A DNA stretch of 35,209 nt from Clostridiales bacterium (GCA_024698505.1 JAILRE010000062.1:1-35209); one strand, 5' to 3'. Shown: positions 7,951 to 15,573, counted from the stretch's first letter. The notes: a model not told the origin generated them from the letters alone. Translations and numbers: made by a program.

Positions 7951-9408
7951 ATGGATAACCGCTATACAACATTCGGGCTTTCAAGGAAGAACGCGGGGCT
8001 TTGGCTCTCCGTTCTGTTCATGATCGCCTCCGCCGCAGTTCGTCTCGTTTATTACTGCATGGGCGGCACTCAGGGGACGATCCTTAAAGGATACGTCTTC
8101 TTCCTTATCGTGCTGCCCGTTTTCGCCGCGCTGCTCTTCTGCCTGCGGCTCATAATAAACGGGCGCGACCGTCTCTATAAAACGGGGCTCCCCGTGTTCC
8201 TCGGCGTCATATTCTTCATTGCGCGCATTATCGGTCTGTACCGTGAGGAGGGTACGGACGTGACGGCCGTATGGCACGTCGTTCTCTGCATCGCGCTCTA
8301 TGCCGCCGCGTTCATCGTGTGGGACCTTACCGCAAACGGGGCCAAAATAAAGACCAAGCTCCCCGCGTTCCTCATATTCGCGATACCCTTCCTCGTGCAT
8401 CTCTTCGCGCTGGATATCCCCGTCTGGGTCAAGGGCGTGCGCTTCTTCGAGATACTGCCCGAGATATCGGTGCTCCTTATGATGCTCTCCCTCGCCGTCG
8501 CCGCGATCTCCCTTGAAAAGATCACGAGCGGGGAGTTCCGCCCGAGAAGGGGCGACCGATGCGACGGAAGGCTCGTTCGTTCGCTCGATCCCATGAACGG
8601 CGTCGCCATCTACATAATGCCCACGAGGAACGGCGCCGCCACCTATTTCAGGGACAGCGTGGAGTGCACCAAGATGGAGGAATACATCAGGAAAAAACGC
8701 GCCGAGGGCCTTGACGGGTTCGGCACGCTCCATCTCATCGCCGCGGCGTACGTGCGCGTGCTCGCGAAGCACCCCGCCTGCAACCGCTTCATAAGCGGGC
8801 AGAGGATATTCTCCAGAGGGCGCGAGCTCGAGCTTGCAATGACCGTCAAGAAGGAGATGAAGGCCGACGCGCCCGAGACCGTAATAAAGGTCTATTTCGA
8901 TCCCTCCGATACCGCGGACGACGTCTACCGCAAGTATAAAGAGCAGATCGGGGCCGTAAAGGACACACCCCTCGATTCGGGCTTCGACAAGCTCGCGGGG
9001 CTTGTCAACCTCGTTCCCGGCGTGGTCAAGAAATTCCTCATCTGGCTTTTGAAGACCTTCGATTATTTCGGGCTCCTTCCCCGCTGGATCATGCGGCTCT
9101 CGCCCTTCCACGGCTCGGTATTCGTTACCGCGCTGGGGTCTTTGGGCATCCCGCCCGTGTTCCATCACCTCTATGATTTCGGCAACATACCCGCCTTCAT
9201 AGCCTTCGGCGCGCGCCGCACCGTGACCGAGACCGGCGACGACGGGCAGCCCGTCAAGCGCAAATACCTCGATTACACCATCGTGACCGACGAGCGCATC
9301 TGCGACGGCTTCTATTACGCCTCCGCGTTCAAGACCTTCCGCCGCTGCCTCAACAACCCCGAGAAGCTCGACGAAGCCCCCGACAAGATCGAAAAAGACG
9401 TGTTCTGA
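7951..9408 (+). CDS. membrane protein with degenerate E2/CAT-type acyltransferase domain
   Basis: 485 residues. The first 190 residues hold about six hydrophobic segments. The remainder resembles the catalytic domain of 2-oxoacid dehydrogenase E2 and chloramphenicol acetyltransferase: MNGVAIYIMPTRNGAATYF strand region near 215, a helix that sorts substrate (GTLHLIAAAYVRVLAK), a central SVFVTALGSLGIPPVFHHLYDFG segment and the C-terminal motif D447-E-R-I-C-D-G453. In active enzymes this reads (D/H)-H-x-x-x-D-G, where the His is the general base. Here the His position is Glu448 while Asp452-Gly453 is kept. No lipoyl domain and no E1/E3 genes are present. It may be a non-classical acyltransferase, a binding protein, or inactive. 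It appears to be translated from a leaderless transcript. Confidence 0.75.
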   Translation: MDNRYTTFGLSRKNAGLWLSVLFMIASAAVRLVYYCMGGTQGTILKGYVFFLIVLPVFAALLFCLRLIINGRDRLYKTGLPVFLGVIFFIARIIGLYREEGTDVTAVWHVVLCIALYAAAFIVWDLTANGAKIKTKLPAFLIFAIPFLVHLFALDIPVWVKGVRFFEILPEISVLLMMLSLAVAAISLEKITSGEFRPRRGDRCDGRLVRSLDPMNGVAIYIMPTRNGAATYFRDSVECTKMEEYIRKKRAEGLDGFGTLHLIAAAYVRVLAKHPACNRFISGQRIFSRGRELELAMTVKKEMKADAPETVIKVYFDPSDTADDVYRKYKEQIGAVKDTPLDSGFDKLAGLVNLVPGVVKKFLIWLLKTFDYFGLLPRWIMRLSPFHGSVFVTALGSLGIPPVFHHLYDFGNIPAFIAFGARRTVTETGDDGQPVKRKYLDYTIVTDERICDGFYYASAFKTFRRCLNNPEKLDEAPDKIEKDVF

Positions 9409-9455
9409 AAATTGCCCGCAGAGAGCAAAATACAATCGATAAGGAGATTTGAAAC

Positions 9456-10154
9456 ATGAAAAAGACTTTTGCGATCGTGTTCGCCGTCCTTCTTTTTGCA
9501 GTGATCTGCGTTCCCGCGCTTGCAAATTCGCCCGTGCCGCCCCAGCTTGAGGTTTACGTCGACGATGCTCCCGAGGACCTCTCGCTCAGTTTGACAATAA
9601 ACGGAGGCGAGAAGCCTGACAATTTCGATATAATAAAGGGCGTCTACTGTTTCTATTTCAACCGCACAACATCTGAGGATATTGTGCTCAACGTTTCGGC
9701 GGGCGGCAGGGACTATTCCTTCGAGGTGACCGAAAAGATGCTCAAAAACGGCGCGGCGCTTTCATTCAAATCGGGCGAGCCCGTACTCACCGCAAGGCCG
9801 TCGAATGCGCTTATGCACGTCATACTCAATGTCGTGCTTACCCTTGTGATAGAGTTCATCGTGCTGCTCCTTTTCGGCTACCGTCAGGGGCGCACCTTCC
9901 TCATTTTCCTCATTACGAACCTTATCACGCAGGGCCTTTATAACGCATTCCTGTACCTCACGCCCGGACTTTCGAACACCTTATATGCGCTCGCCGCGGC
10001 AGAGGTGCTGATAATCGTTATAGAAGGGCTGGTTTACAGCCTCACCTTCCGTGAGTACACGAAGGGGCGCGCGTGGTGTTATGCAATAATCGCCAACTTT
10101 GCGAGCATAATACTCGGCACCGTCATCACGCTCGTCATAGGCTTACTATTGTAA
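9456..10154 (+). CDS. secreted-domain membrane protein of unknown function
   Basis: 232 residues. A cleavable-looking signal peptide (MKKTFAIVFAVLLF... to ALANS at about 23-25) is followed by an extracytoplasmic beta-type domain of about 85 residues, then four predicted membrane helices from about residue 120 to the end. An AAGGAG site precedes the ATG. It lies 47 bases after the acyltransferase-like gene and may be in the same transcript, ended by the hairpin at 10178-10205. I do not recognise the family. Confidence 0.75.
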   Translation: MKKTFAIVFAVLLFAVICVPALANSPVPPQLEVYVDDAPEDLSLSLTINGGEKPDNFDIIKGVYCFYFNRTTSEDIVLNVSAGGRDYSFEVTEKMLKNGAALSFKSGEPVLTARPSNALMHVILNVVLTLVIEFIVLLLFGYRQGRTFLIFLITNLITQGLYNAFLYLTPGLSNTLYALAAAEVLIIVIEGLVYSLTFREYTKGRAWCYAIIANFASIILGTVITLVIGLLL

Positions 10155-10177
10155 AACGCACGACTCTGCATTCTCAA

Positions 10178-10205
10178 ACGGCGCCCTCCAAGGCGCTGTT
10201 TTATA
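10178..10205 (+). terminator. terminator after the 9456 gene
   Basis: ACGGCGCC (10178-10185) pairs with GGCGCTGT (10192-10199), 8 bp including one G-T pair, 6-base loop, followed by TTTTAT. Confidence 0.7.
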
Positions 10206-10374
10206 TACGTCAGATGGCTTGCAGGTGAACCATACCTGCGGCATAAGCGCCCGTGATCCGGAATGCGGCCTGCCGTCAAGCCTTCCCCCCTGCATCCCTT
10301 ATCTGTCCATGCAATAAACTCCGTTTTTTTCTGTCTTATAGAGTGAAGGACCTTCAAAGAGAGGATCGGATAAT

Positions 10375-10950
10375 ATGACCGATTTGGAACTGATCGAGCT
10401 TTTTTTCCTCCGAAACGAGGACGCGATAAGCGAAACGAGCCGGAAATACGGCGCCTATTGTTTCTCTATAGCCGAGAATATCCTGGGCGACAGACGTGAT
10501 TCCGAGGAATGCGTCAACACAACATGGCTCAAAACATGGGACGCTATACCGCCCGCAAGACCCGCCGTATTAAAGCTCTTCCTCGCAAAGATCACCCGCT
10601 CGCTCGCGTTCAACGTATATGAGAGCAGAAGGGCGGCAAAGCGGGGCGGAGGCGAGACGGATCTCGTGCTCGACGAGCTTGCACAGATCGCAGGAAACGG
10701 CGACGCGGCTTCCGAAGCGGAGCTCGAAGAACTGAAAAGCTCCGTTGCGAGCTTCGTGAAAACGCTTCCCGAAAGGGAGCGGAACGTTCTTATAAGGCGC
10801 TGCTTCTACACCGAGACCATAGAAGACATTGCCAAAAGATACGGCATTTCGGGCTCCGGAGTGATGAGCGCCCTTTCACGGGCAAGAAAAAAGCTCAGGG
10901 CACATCTTGTGAAAGAAGGGTTTATCAATGAACGCAAACGATCTTTATAA
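10375..10950 (+). CDS. ECF-type RNA polymerase sigma factor
   Basis: 191 residues with sigma-70 regions 2 and 4 only. Region 2 spans about residues 8-90 (YCFSIAENILGDRRDSEECVNTTWLKTWDAIPP is the helix that contacts core and melts DNA). Region 4 spans about 120-185 (LPERERNVLIRRCFYTETIEDIAKRYGIS, then a recognition helix near SGVMSALSRARKKLR). It should direct transcription of a small stress or envelope regulon. The 3' end overlaps the next gene by 23 bases, so the two are translationally linked, the usual arrangement for a sigma factor and its regulator. A GAGAGGA site lies upstream of the ATG. No self-promoter motif could be assigned. Confidence 0.9.
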   Translation: MTDLELIELFFLRNEDAISETSRKYGAYCFSIAENILGDRRDSEECVNTTWLKTWDAIPPARPAVLKLFLAKITRSLAFNVYESRRAAKRGGGETDLVLDELAQIAGNGDAASEAELEELKSSVASFVKTLPERERNVLIRRCFYTETIEDIAKRYGISGSGVMSALSRARKKLRAHLVKEGFINERKRSL

Positions 10951-12472
10951 AAGCTTCGAAGCCGTTGGGGACGACGTGCTCCTTCAGTCCGAGAACGGAG
11001 AGAGCATAAAAAAAGCGGCGCCCACAAGGCTTGCGGGAAGATTGCTCGCGGCTGCAGCCTGCCTTGCGGTCGCTGTCGGGCTTGGTCTCGGCGGGTTCGC
11101 GGTCTCCGCCGAAGCGAAGGAATACAAGGCCGCCCGCGTCTTCTTTGAGGAATACGACCTGCCGACTTACGGTCTTACAAGGAGCGAGATAAAGGCGGTC
11201 TACCGAGATATAACAACCGAGAGCTTCACGTATGCGAAGACCGGCGAGGTCCTCTGCCGAAGCCTTGCGGAGAACAGCGTCCCCGGATGGGAGCTTCATA
11301 CCGAGCTCCGTACGAAAGAGGACCTCCAAAGCGCATGGAACGCTCTGCGAACGGGCGACGCCTCCCTCTGGTGGGGCGAGCAGTACGCGTGGGAGCTCGG
11401 GTACCGCGAAGAGCATATCCGCTCCGAAAGCGGAAATGCAGATATCGCCGAATACCTGGGTACGGATATCATCATGGAAAAAAACGGCGATACCGTTTGG
11501 CGCGTCCGCATCGACGGTTACTACGGATACGAGCTCATGCCCGTCCGCGGGGGAGTCATTGCGACCGGAACCGCAGCAGGTCCGGGCGATTGCCGCCCCG
11601 TTATAGTCCGCCTGTCGGAAGAAGGAGAGATCCTGTGGCGCAGGGAAGCATATGCCGACTGTCCTTGGGATACTGTCTCTGCCATGGCGGAGCTTTCCAA
11701 CGGCGATCTTGCCTTTGTCGGCGTATGCGAGCCGGAGGATGAAAACGCCAACTCTGACCCGAATGCTTCGCGCAAGCTTGACGTCTGTTACGCAAGGTAC
11801 GCCTCTTCCGGCGAGCTCATCCACACATCGAGGAGGTTCGTCGGGACCGCCCTCCCGAGGCTCGCCGCCCCCTTCGGCGACGGCTGCATCATAGGGCTCG
11901 ATAACGGCGGCATTCTTACCGCCGACGCTGACGGGAACATCTTGGAAATGGCAGTCTATTCCGAGGAAGGCCGCTGCTACCGCATTACGGGCATGACCGA
12001 ATACTGCGGCAGGATCTACCTTTCCTGCTACTCCTACATAGACTGCGAGCCCGAACAATTCGGGCTTTCCGGCGAGCTGGCCTCCGTGCATTTGGGCGCG
12101 ACCGGCGAGGAGATATTGGCCTACTATGAGGCGCATCCTAAATGGTATGAGACGGGCGAGGCATACTGTGACGACGTATTCTTGGCCTCACTTCGCGAAA
12201 ACTACGAGGCTGTGCTTCTTAGGATCGACCCCGAAAACGAGCTCCCCGAAGAGTTTCATTCGGTCGGCGGTTCATTCGGAAGCAGGCTCTCTGTAAACGA
12301 AAGCGGCGAGCTCGAATGGTACGTGGAGACGATCACGGACGCGTGCTTCGTTCCGATGTACAATTCACATTCGGTCGATCTCCGATGCGGCGTTTACCGC
12401 TTCGTATTCGACGCCGATGGTTCTCTTATAAGCAGCGAGGATACCGGCGAGATCTCCGGTCTCATCCGCTGA
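10928..12472 (+). CDS. probable anti-sigma/sensor membrane protein
   Basis: 514 residues. The N-terminal cytoplasmic segment (about 1-38, with DLYKSFEAVGDDVLLQSE) resembles the short helical opening of Clostridia proteins encoded beside ECF sigma factors. It is followed by one TM helix (about 39-60) and a large extracytoplasmic region of about 450 residues rich in W, Y, D and G. That region has recurring strand patterns (for example WRVRIDGYYGYELMPVRGGVIATG and WRREAYADCPWDTVSAMAELSNGDLAFVG) suggestive of a beta-propeller. No known anti-sigma zinc motif is visible. The overlap with the sigma gene supports a role as its membrane regulator. What it senses is unknown. Confidence 0.7.
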   Translation: MNANDLYKSFEAVGDDVLLQSENGESIKKAAPTRLAGRLLAAAACLAVAVGLGLGGFAVSAEAKEYKAARVFFEEYDLPTYGLTRSEIKAVYRDITTESFTYAKTGEVLCRSLAENSVPGWELHTELRTKEDLQSAWNALRTGDASLWWGEQYAWELGYREEHIRSESGNADIAEYLGTDIIMEKNGDTVWRVRIDGYYGYELMPVRGGVIATGTAAGPGDCRPVIVRLSEEGEILWRREAYADCPWDTVSAMAELSNGDLAFVGVCEPEDENANSDPNASRKLDVCYARYASSGELIHTSRRFVGTALPRLAAPFGDGCIIGLDNGGILTADADGNILEMAVYSEEGRCYRITGMTEYCGRIYLSCYSYIDCEPEQFGLSGELASVHLGATGEEILAYYEAHPKWYETGEAYCDDVFLASLRENYEAVLLRIDPENELPEEFHSVGGSFGSRLSVNESGELEWYVETITDACFVPMYNSHSVDLRCGVYRFVFDADGSLISSEDTGEISGLIR

Positions 12473-12494
12473 CCGAGGAGACAGGAAAGCATAT

Positions 12495-12524
12495 AAAGGG
12501 AGCGGACGCAAGTCCGCTCCCTTT
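12495..12524. terminator. bidirectional terminator between convergent genes
   Basis: A perfect 13-bp stem (AAAGGGAGCGGAC with GTCCGCTCCCTTT) closes a GCAA tetraloop. It separates the plus-strand sensor gene (stop 12472) from the minus-strand phosphatase gene (stop 12537). Confidence 0.85.
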
Positions 12525-12536
12525 CGTTATCCTATT

Positions 12537-13118
12537 TCACTTATGATTCCTCAGCTTTTCCATATCCTCGCTCGTGAAGGGGATCACCTCGGCGTTGCCG
12601 GGGATAAGCTCCTTTATATCGTCGAGCGGGACGCCCATCACGGCTCCCCTCAGATACCCTATCACAGCGCCGTGGCAGACGACGAGCGCGGAGCCTTCCT
12701 TTGCCTCCCTGAGCTTCAGGAGCGCTTCCCTCGCCCTCTCCATTACCTGCCTGCCCGTTTCGCCCCCGTGGGCGTTCGAGGCGGCTTTTTTTATAAGGTA
12801 ATCGGCGTACTCGTTGGGGAAAAGCCTCGCGCATTCTTCGAAGGTATGCCCCTGGAATTTGCCGAAATTGATCTCCTCTATGCCGCCGACGGTGATGGGC
12901 GTGAGCCCGAGCCTTCTGCCGATTATCCTCGCCGTCTCGCCGGCTCTTTTCAATCGGCTGCAGTAGATCCTGCCGACGCGGGGCCCGTTTTTGCAGAGGC
13001 TTTCAGCGAGAGCTTCCGCCTGCCTCCTGCCCTCGTCCGTAAGAGGTATGTCGAGCTGCCCCTGCAGACGGCGTTCTGCGTTGAACTCCGACTGCCCGTG
13101 CCTTACAAGGTAGAGCAT
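12537..13118 (-). CDS. histidine phosphatase family protein
   Basis: 193 residues of the phosphoglycerate-mutase-like branch. The phosphohistidine motif is R6-H7-G8 (LVRHGQSEFN), followed by the conserved LT-x-x-G-x-x-QA segment, R55 in CSRLKRAGETA, an acidic EEINFG at 81-86 and the second catalytic His at H149 in VVCHG. Family members dephosphorylate small metabolites such as alpha-ribazole phosphate, phosphoglycerate or sugar phosphates; the substrate cannot be told here. The ATG lies one base past the nadE stop (TGATATG), so translation is coupled to nadE. No cobalamin genes are nearby, so CobC is not implied. Confidence 0.9.
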   Translation of the reverse strand: MLYLVRHGQSEFNAERRLQGQLDIPLTDEGRRQAEALAESLCKNGPRVGRIYCSRLKRAGETARIIGRRLGLTPITVGGIEEINFGKFQGHTFEECARLFPNEYADYLIKKAASNAHGGETGRQVMERAREALLKLREAKEGSALVVCHGAVIGYLRGAVMGVPLDDIKELIPGNAEVIPFTSEDMEKLRNHK

Positions 13119-13119
13119 A

Positions 13120-13893
13120 TCAGTCCTCGTAAGCCTTGTAGGGGTCTTCCTCTTCGGGCTCGTAGGGGAAAGCGGGCATCATGGAGAGCTTGAAGAGATT
13201 GAGCTTGTGCTTGCGGTCGATGATCTCCTTCTTCTCCTCCGGTATGCAGACGCCCGTCCTGATATAGCGGTCGAGCGTTTCGTAGGTGAAGCCGAGATTA
13301 TCCTCGTCCGAAAGGCCGGTGAGCCCGTCGGAGGGGACCTTATCGACTATGAAGGAGGGCAGGCCGAGATACCTTCCCACCGCTATGACCTCGTGCACGG
13401 TGAGCTTGGCGAGCGGCGAGAAATCGCCCACGGAATCGCCCCACCTCGTGGAATAGCCGACCCAATCCTCTGAGAGGTTGCAGGTGTTGGCGACGCGCCC
13501 GTTGAGGCTCTGGGAGGCGGCGTAGAGCGCCGTCATGCGGATCCTCGGAGCGATGTTGATGACCGTCTGGCGGGAGAGCTCCGTACCCAGCCCGTCCGCA
13601 ACCTCGCGGCTGATGGCGTCGTACGCATCCTTGATGTTGACGGTTATCCCGCGGATGCCCAGATGCTCTATGACGGCGTGCGAAACGTCGATATCGGGCT
13701 GGACGCCGTTGGGCATCATTACGCCGACTACCCTTTCCTTACCCAGCGCGGCCACGCAGAGCGCCGCCGTTACGGAGGAATCCTTGCCGCCCGAAATGCC
13801 GATGACCGCGTTGCAGCCGTTTCCGTTTATCTCGAACCAATCGCGGATCCAATTGATTATATCCGCAGTTACTTTTTCAACGTTGAAGCTCAT
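13120..13893 (-). CDS. nadE: NH3-dependent NAD+ synthase
   Basis: 257 residues. It adenylates nicotinic acid adenine dinucleotide and amidates it to NAD+. The PP-loop S34-G-G-K-D-S-S40 that binds ATP is intact. Downstream motifs for the dimer and NaAD site are present (VANTCNLSEDWVGYSTRWGD, then a PSDGLTGLSDEDNLGF segment). The N-terminal glutaminase domain of long NadE enzymes is absent, so free ammonia is the expected donor. An AAAGGAG site precedes the ATG. It lies between rpmE and the histidine phosphatase on the same strand, with an imperfect terminator after rpmE. Confidence 0.95.
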   Translation of the reverse strand: MSFNVEKVTADIINWIRDWFEINGNGCNAVIGISGGKDSSVTAALCVAALGKERVVGVMMPNGVQPDIDVSHAVIEHLGIRGITVNIKDAYDAISREVADGLGTELSRQTVINIAPRIRMTALYAASQSLNGRVANTCNLSEDWVGYSTRWGDSVGDFSPLAKLTVHEVIAVGRYLGLPSFIVDKVPSDGLTGLSDEDNLGFTYETLDRYIRTGVCIPEEKKEIIDRKHKLNLFKLSMMPAFPYEPEEEDPYKAYED

Positions 13894-13919
13894 AAAATCT
13901 CCTTTCCCGTTATAGACAA

Positions 13920-13943
13920 AATGGCCCCGATAACGAGGTCATT
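13920..13943 (-). terminator. terminator after rpmE
   Basis: On the minus strand AATGACCTCG and CGGGGCCATT form a 10-position stem with one A-C mismatch and one T-G pair around a TTAT loop, then TTTTGTC. It lies between rpmE and nadE, so nadE may depend on read-through or its own promoter. Confidence 0.6.
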
Positions 13944-13956
13944 CTGCTTTCGCTGT

Positions 13957-14157
13957 TCAGTTCATGCCGTAGCGCTTCTTGAACTTGTCTACACGTCCGC
14001 CGGTATCGACGAGCTTCTGACGGCCGGTGTAGAAAGGATGGCACTTCGAGCAAATTTCGACCTTGAGCTCGCCCTTGACGGAGCCGGACTTGAAGGTCTC
14101 GCCGCAGGCGCAGCGGACGATGCTCTCACCATACGCAGGATGGATATCCTTCTTCAT
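13957..14157 (-). CDS. rpmE: 50S ribosomal protein L31, zinc-binding type
   Basis: 66 residues. The family opening MKKDIHPAY is present and the four zinc ligands C16, C18, C36 and C39 (in C-x-C and C-x-x-C-H-P-F) are all kept, which marks the zinc-containing form rather than the zinc-free paralogue. L31 joins the large subunit at the inter-subunit bridge. A GGAG site precedes the ATG. A minus-strand promoter about 110 bases upstream gives a long leader, compatible with autogenous control. Confidence 0.96.
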   Translation of the reverse strand: MKKDIHPAYGESIVRCACGETFKSGSVKGELKVEICSKCHPFYTGRQKLVDTGGRVDKFKKRYGMN

Positions 14158-14263
14158 TTTGAATCTCCTAACTAAAGTACGGTGCAGGGCGAGAAGCCGC
14201 CCTCCTGCCGCTTATTTGCGGGGGGATGAAAGAATGAGCACCCCACATAAATCCGCAAGGTGT

Positions 14264-14293
14264 ATTATACCCTATGCCTCCCGCTCTTTGCAA
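14264..14293 (-). promoter_or_regulatory. rpmE promoter with long leader
   Basis: On the minus strand TTGCAA (plus 14288-14293), 18-base spacer, TATAAT (plus 14264-14269). The transcript would carry a leader of roughly 100 bases before the rpmE ATG at 14157, with a GGGCG...CGCCC-type hairpin shortly before the ribosome site. Confidence 0.7.
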
Positions 14294-14370
14294 GGGGTTT
14301 TTTATCGATTTTTTCAATATATTTTGGAGGTTTTTGCGTTCCCAAAGACTTTCGCCCCGCGGGATCGCGG

Positions 14371-14400
14371 TTGCTTTTCGCAAGCTCCCCGTGGTATAAT
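14371..14400 (+). promoter_or_regulatory. promoter of thpR
   Basis: TTGCTT (14371-14376), 18-base spacer, TATAAT (14395-14400) with TGG directly before it, an extended -10. Confidence 0.7.
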
Positions 14401-14429
14401 CTCCGTAAAGACCGCAAACGGAGGGAAAC

Positions 14430-14972
14430 ATGAAGCTGTTCATTGCGATAGAGGTCTCTGGCGAGATGAAAAAGGAGCTAAACAATATCTCGAAGGCGCT
14501 TCGGGAGCGTTCCTGCGGGGGCAGGTTCGTCCCGCCGGAGAATTTCCATATCACGCTCCGCTACATAGGCGAGAGCGACGATCTTGCCGGCGCCGCCTCC
14601 GCCATGCGCGAGGCCTGCCGCGACATAAGGCCCTTCCGTCTTTCCCTCGGCAGCTACGGGTTTTTCGAGAAGACGGGCTCCGGCAGCCGCAGGGTGTCCC
14701 TCGTCACGGTCGAGGGCGAGCTTTCGGAGCTGAGCGTGCTCTATGAATCGCTCGATTCCGCGCTCTCGGATCAGGGCTTCCCGCGGGAGCTGAAGCGCTT
14801 CGTGCCCCACGTCACACTTGGAAGGAGCGTCGAGCACGACGATCTCGTCACCGAGGAGCTGAAGTCCATCCCCCTCTCCTCCTCCGTGACCGTAACGGGG
14901 ATAACCCTTTTCGAGAGCTCCCTGATCAAGGGCAGGCAGGTCTATTCGCCCCTGCACAGGGAAAAATTCTGA
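14430..14972 (+). CDS. thpR: RNA 2',3'-cyclic phosphodiesterase (ThpR/LigT)
   Basis: 180 residues, the family norm. The two H-x-T-L motifs of the 2H phosphoesterase fold are at H40-I-T-L43 (PPENFHITLRYIG) and H127-V-T-L130 (RFVPHVTLGRS). The enzyme opens 2',3'-cyclic phosphates at RNA ends to 2'-phosphates and in some species ligates tRNA halves. A GGAGGG site lies before the ATG and it is a single-gene transcript bounded by its own promoter and the terminator at 14986-15016. Physiological substrate is not indicated by neighbours. Confidence 0.92.
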   Translation: MKLFIAIEVSGEMKKELNNISKALRERSCGGRFVPPENFHITLRYIGESDDLAGAASAMREACRDIRPFRLSLGSYGFFEKTGSGSRRVSLVTVEGELSELSVLYESLDSALSDQGFPRELKRFVPHVTLGRSVEHDDLVTEELKSIPLSSSVTVTGITLFESSLIKGRQVYSPLHREKF

Positions 14973-14985
14973 TGATGAGAAAAAC

Positions 14986-15016
14986 GGCCCGATTCGCGAG
15001 GATCGGGCCTTTTTTA
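14986..15016. terminator. terminator between thpR and the DtxR-family gene
   Basis: GGCCCGAT (14986-14993) pairs with ATCGGGCC (15002-15009), 8-base loop, followed by seven T on the plus strand. It lies between two convergent genes and can serve both. Confidence 0.85.
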
Positions 15017-15035
15017 TTCCTTATTATTTGATAGC

Positions 15036-15416
15036 TCATTCGACTTCCCGGCTGTGCTCCTGCACGTGCCTCTTTATGGCGTCGAACGTCGTATCGCTGA
15101 TGTAGTGCTCTATACGGCAGGCGTCCTCCGTGGCGGTCTCCTCGTCCACGCCGAGGTTCATGAGCAGACGGCTGAGGAGCGTGTGCCTTTCATAGATGCT
15201 CTTCGCCCTGTCCCTGCCCTGCTCCGTCAGCGTGATATGACCGCTGCCGTCTATGTTTATCATGCCCTCCTTCTTGAGAAGGCCGACGGCGCGGCTGACG
15301 GAGGGCTTGGAATAACCCATGTATTCCCCGACGTCCACGCTTCGGACGGGCGAGGATCTTTCGGAAAGTATGAGTATCGTTTCGAGGTACATTTCCCCGG
15401 ATTCGCGCACGGACAT
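15036..15416 (-). CDS. short DtxR/MntR-family metal-dependent repressor
   Basis: 126 residues: N-terminal winged helix (about 1-65, recognition helix near YSKPSVSRAVGLLKK) and dimerisation/metal domain (about 66-120). There is no C-terminal SH3-like domain. Aligning by eye with DtxR, the primary site ligands are kept as M9, C100, E103 and H104. Met and Cys at these places are typical of iron-responsive DtxR/IdeR, while MntR has Asp and Glu. H78 of the ancillary site is kept, but the Glu and second His of that site appear as S82 and T96. An AGGAG site precedes the ATG. It is divergent from the feo operon, whose promoter carries TTAG-N6-CTAA palindromes, so it is probably the Fe(II)-dependent repressor of feo. 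Confidence 0.9.
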   Translation of the reverse strand: MSVRESGEMYLETILILSERSSPVRSVDVGEYMGYSKPSVSRAVGLLKKEGMINIDGSGHITLTEQGRDRAKSIYERHTLLSRLLMNLGVDEETATEDACRIEHYISDTTFDAIKRHVQEHSREVE

Positions 15417-15449
15417 AACAAAACTCCTGTCTATACTTGCTTTCGATCT

Positions 15450-15478
15450 ATTTTATCGCAAACCACGAGTTTTTTCAA
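15450..15478 (-). promoter_or_regulatory. promoter of the DtxR-family gene
   Basis: On the minus strand TTGAAA (plus 15473-15478), 17-base spacer, TAAAAT (plus 15450-15455). No TTAG-N6-CTAA palindrome overlaps it, so the repressor gene itself may be expressed constitutively. Confidence 0.7.
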
Positions 15479-15521
15479 TAAGAAAAAAAGCCCGCGCAGG
15501 CAAAATATATCAAAAAAGATG

Positions 15522-15550
15522 TTGACAAGTTAGCGGATGCTAATTATAAT
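15522..15550 (+). promoter_or_regulatory. consensus feo promoter
   Basis: Perfect TTGACA (15522-15527), 17-base spacer, perfect TATAAT (15545-15550). The spacer contains a DtxR-type palindrome, so binding of the repressor would directly exclude RNA polymerase. Predicted start near 15557. Confidence 0.9.
15530..15543. promoter_or_regulatory. operator 1 (TTAG-N6-CTAA) in the feo promoter spacer
   Basis: The 14-bp palindrome TTAGCGGATGCTAA lies exactly between the -35 and -10 hexamers. The half-site TTAG/CTAA recalls DtxR/IdeR boxes, although the 6-base spacing differs from those. Confidence 0.8.
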
Positions 15551-15559
15551 ATAGGACGG

Positions 15560-15573
15560 TTAGAGGCGGCTAA
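15560..15573. promoter_or_regulatory. operator 2 (TTAG-N6-CTAA) at the feo start site
   Basis: TTAGAGGCGGCTAA, extended to GTTAG...CTAAC. It begins 30 bases after operator 1 (close to three helical turns) and lies just past the predicted transcription start. Confidence 0.8.

Noticed and set aside
7981-9525. 514-codon antisense frame over the acyltransferase-like gene
   Set aside because: Shadow frame; the plus-strand gene has membrane helices, a fold signature and a good promoter.
10079-10357. Minus-strand ORF in the gap before the sigma factor
   Set aside because: It overlaps the end of a real gene and a terminator, and has no ribosome site or domain. The gap holds only the terminator and a small GCAGGT/ACCTGC hairpin.
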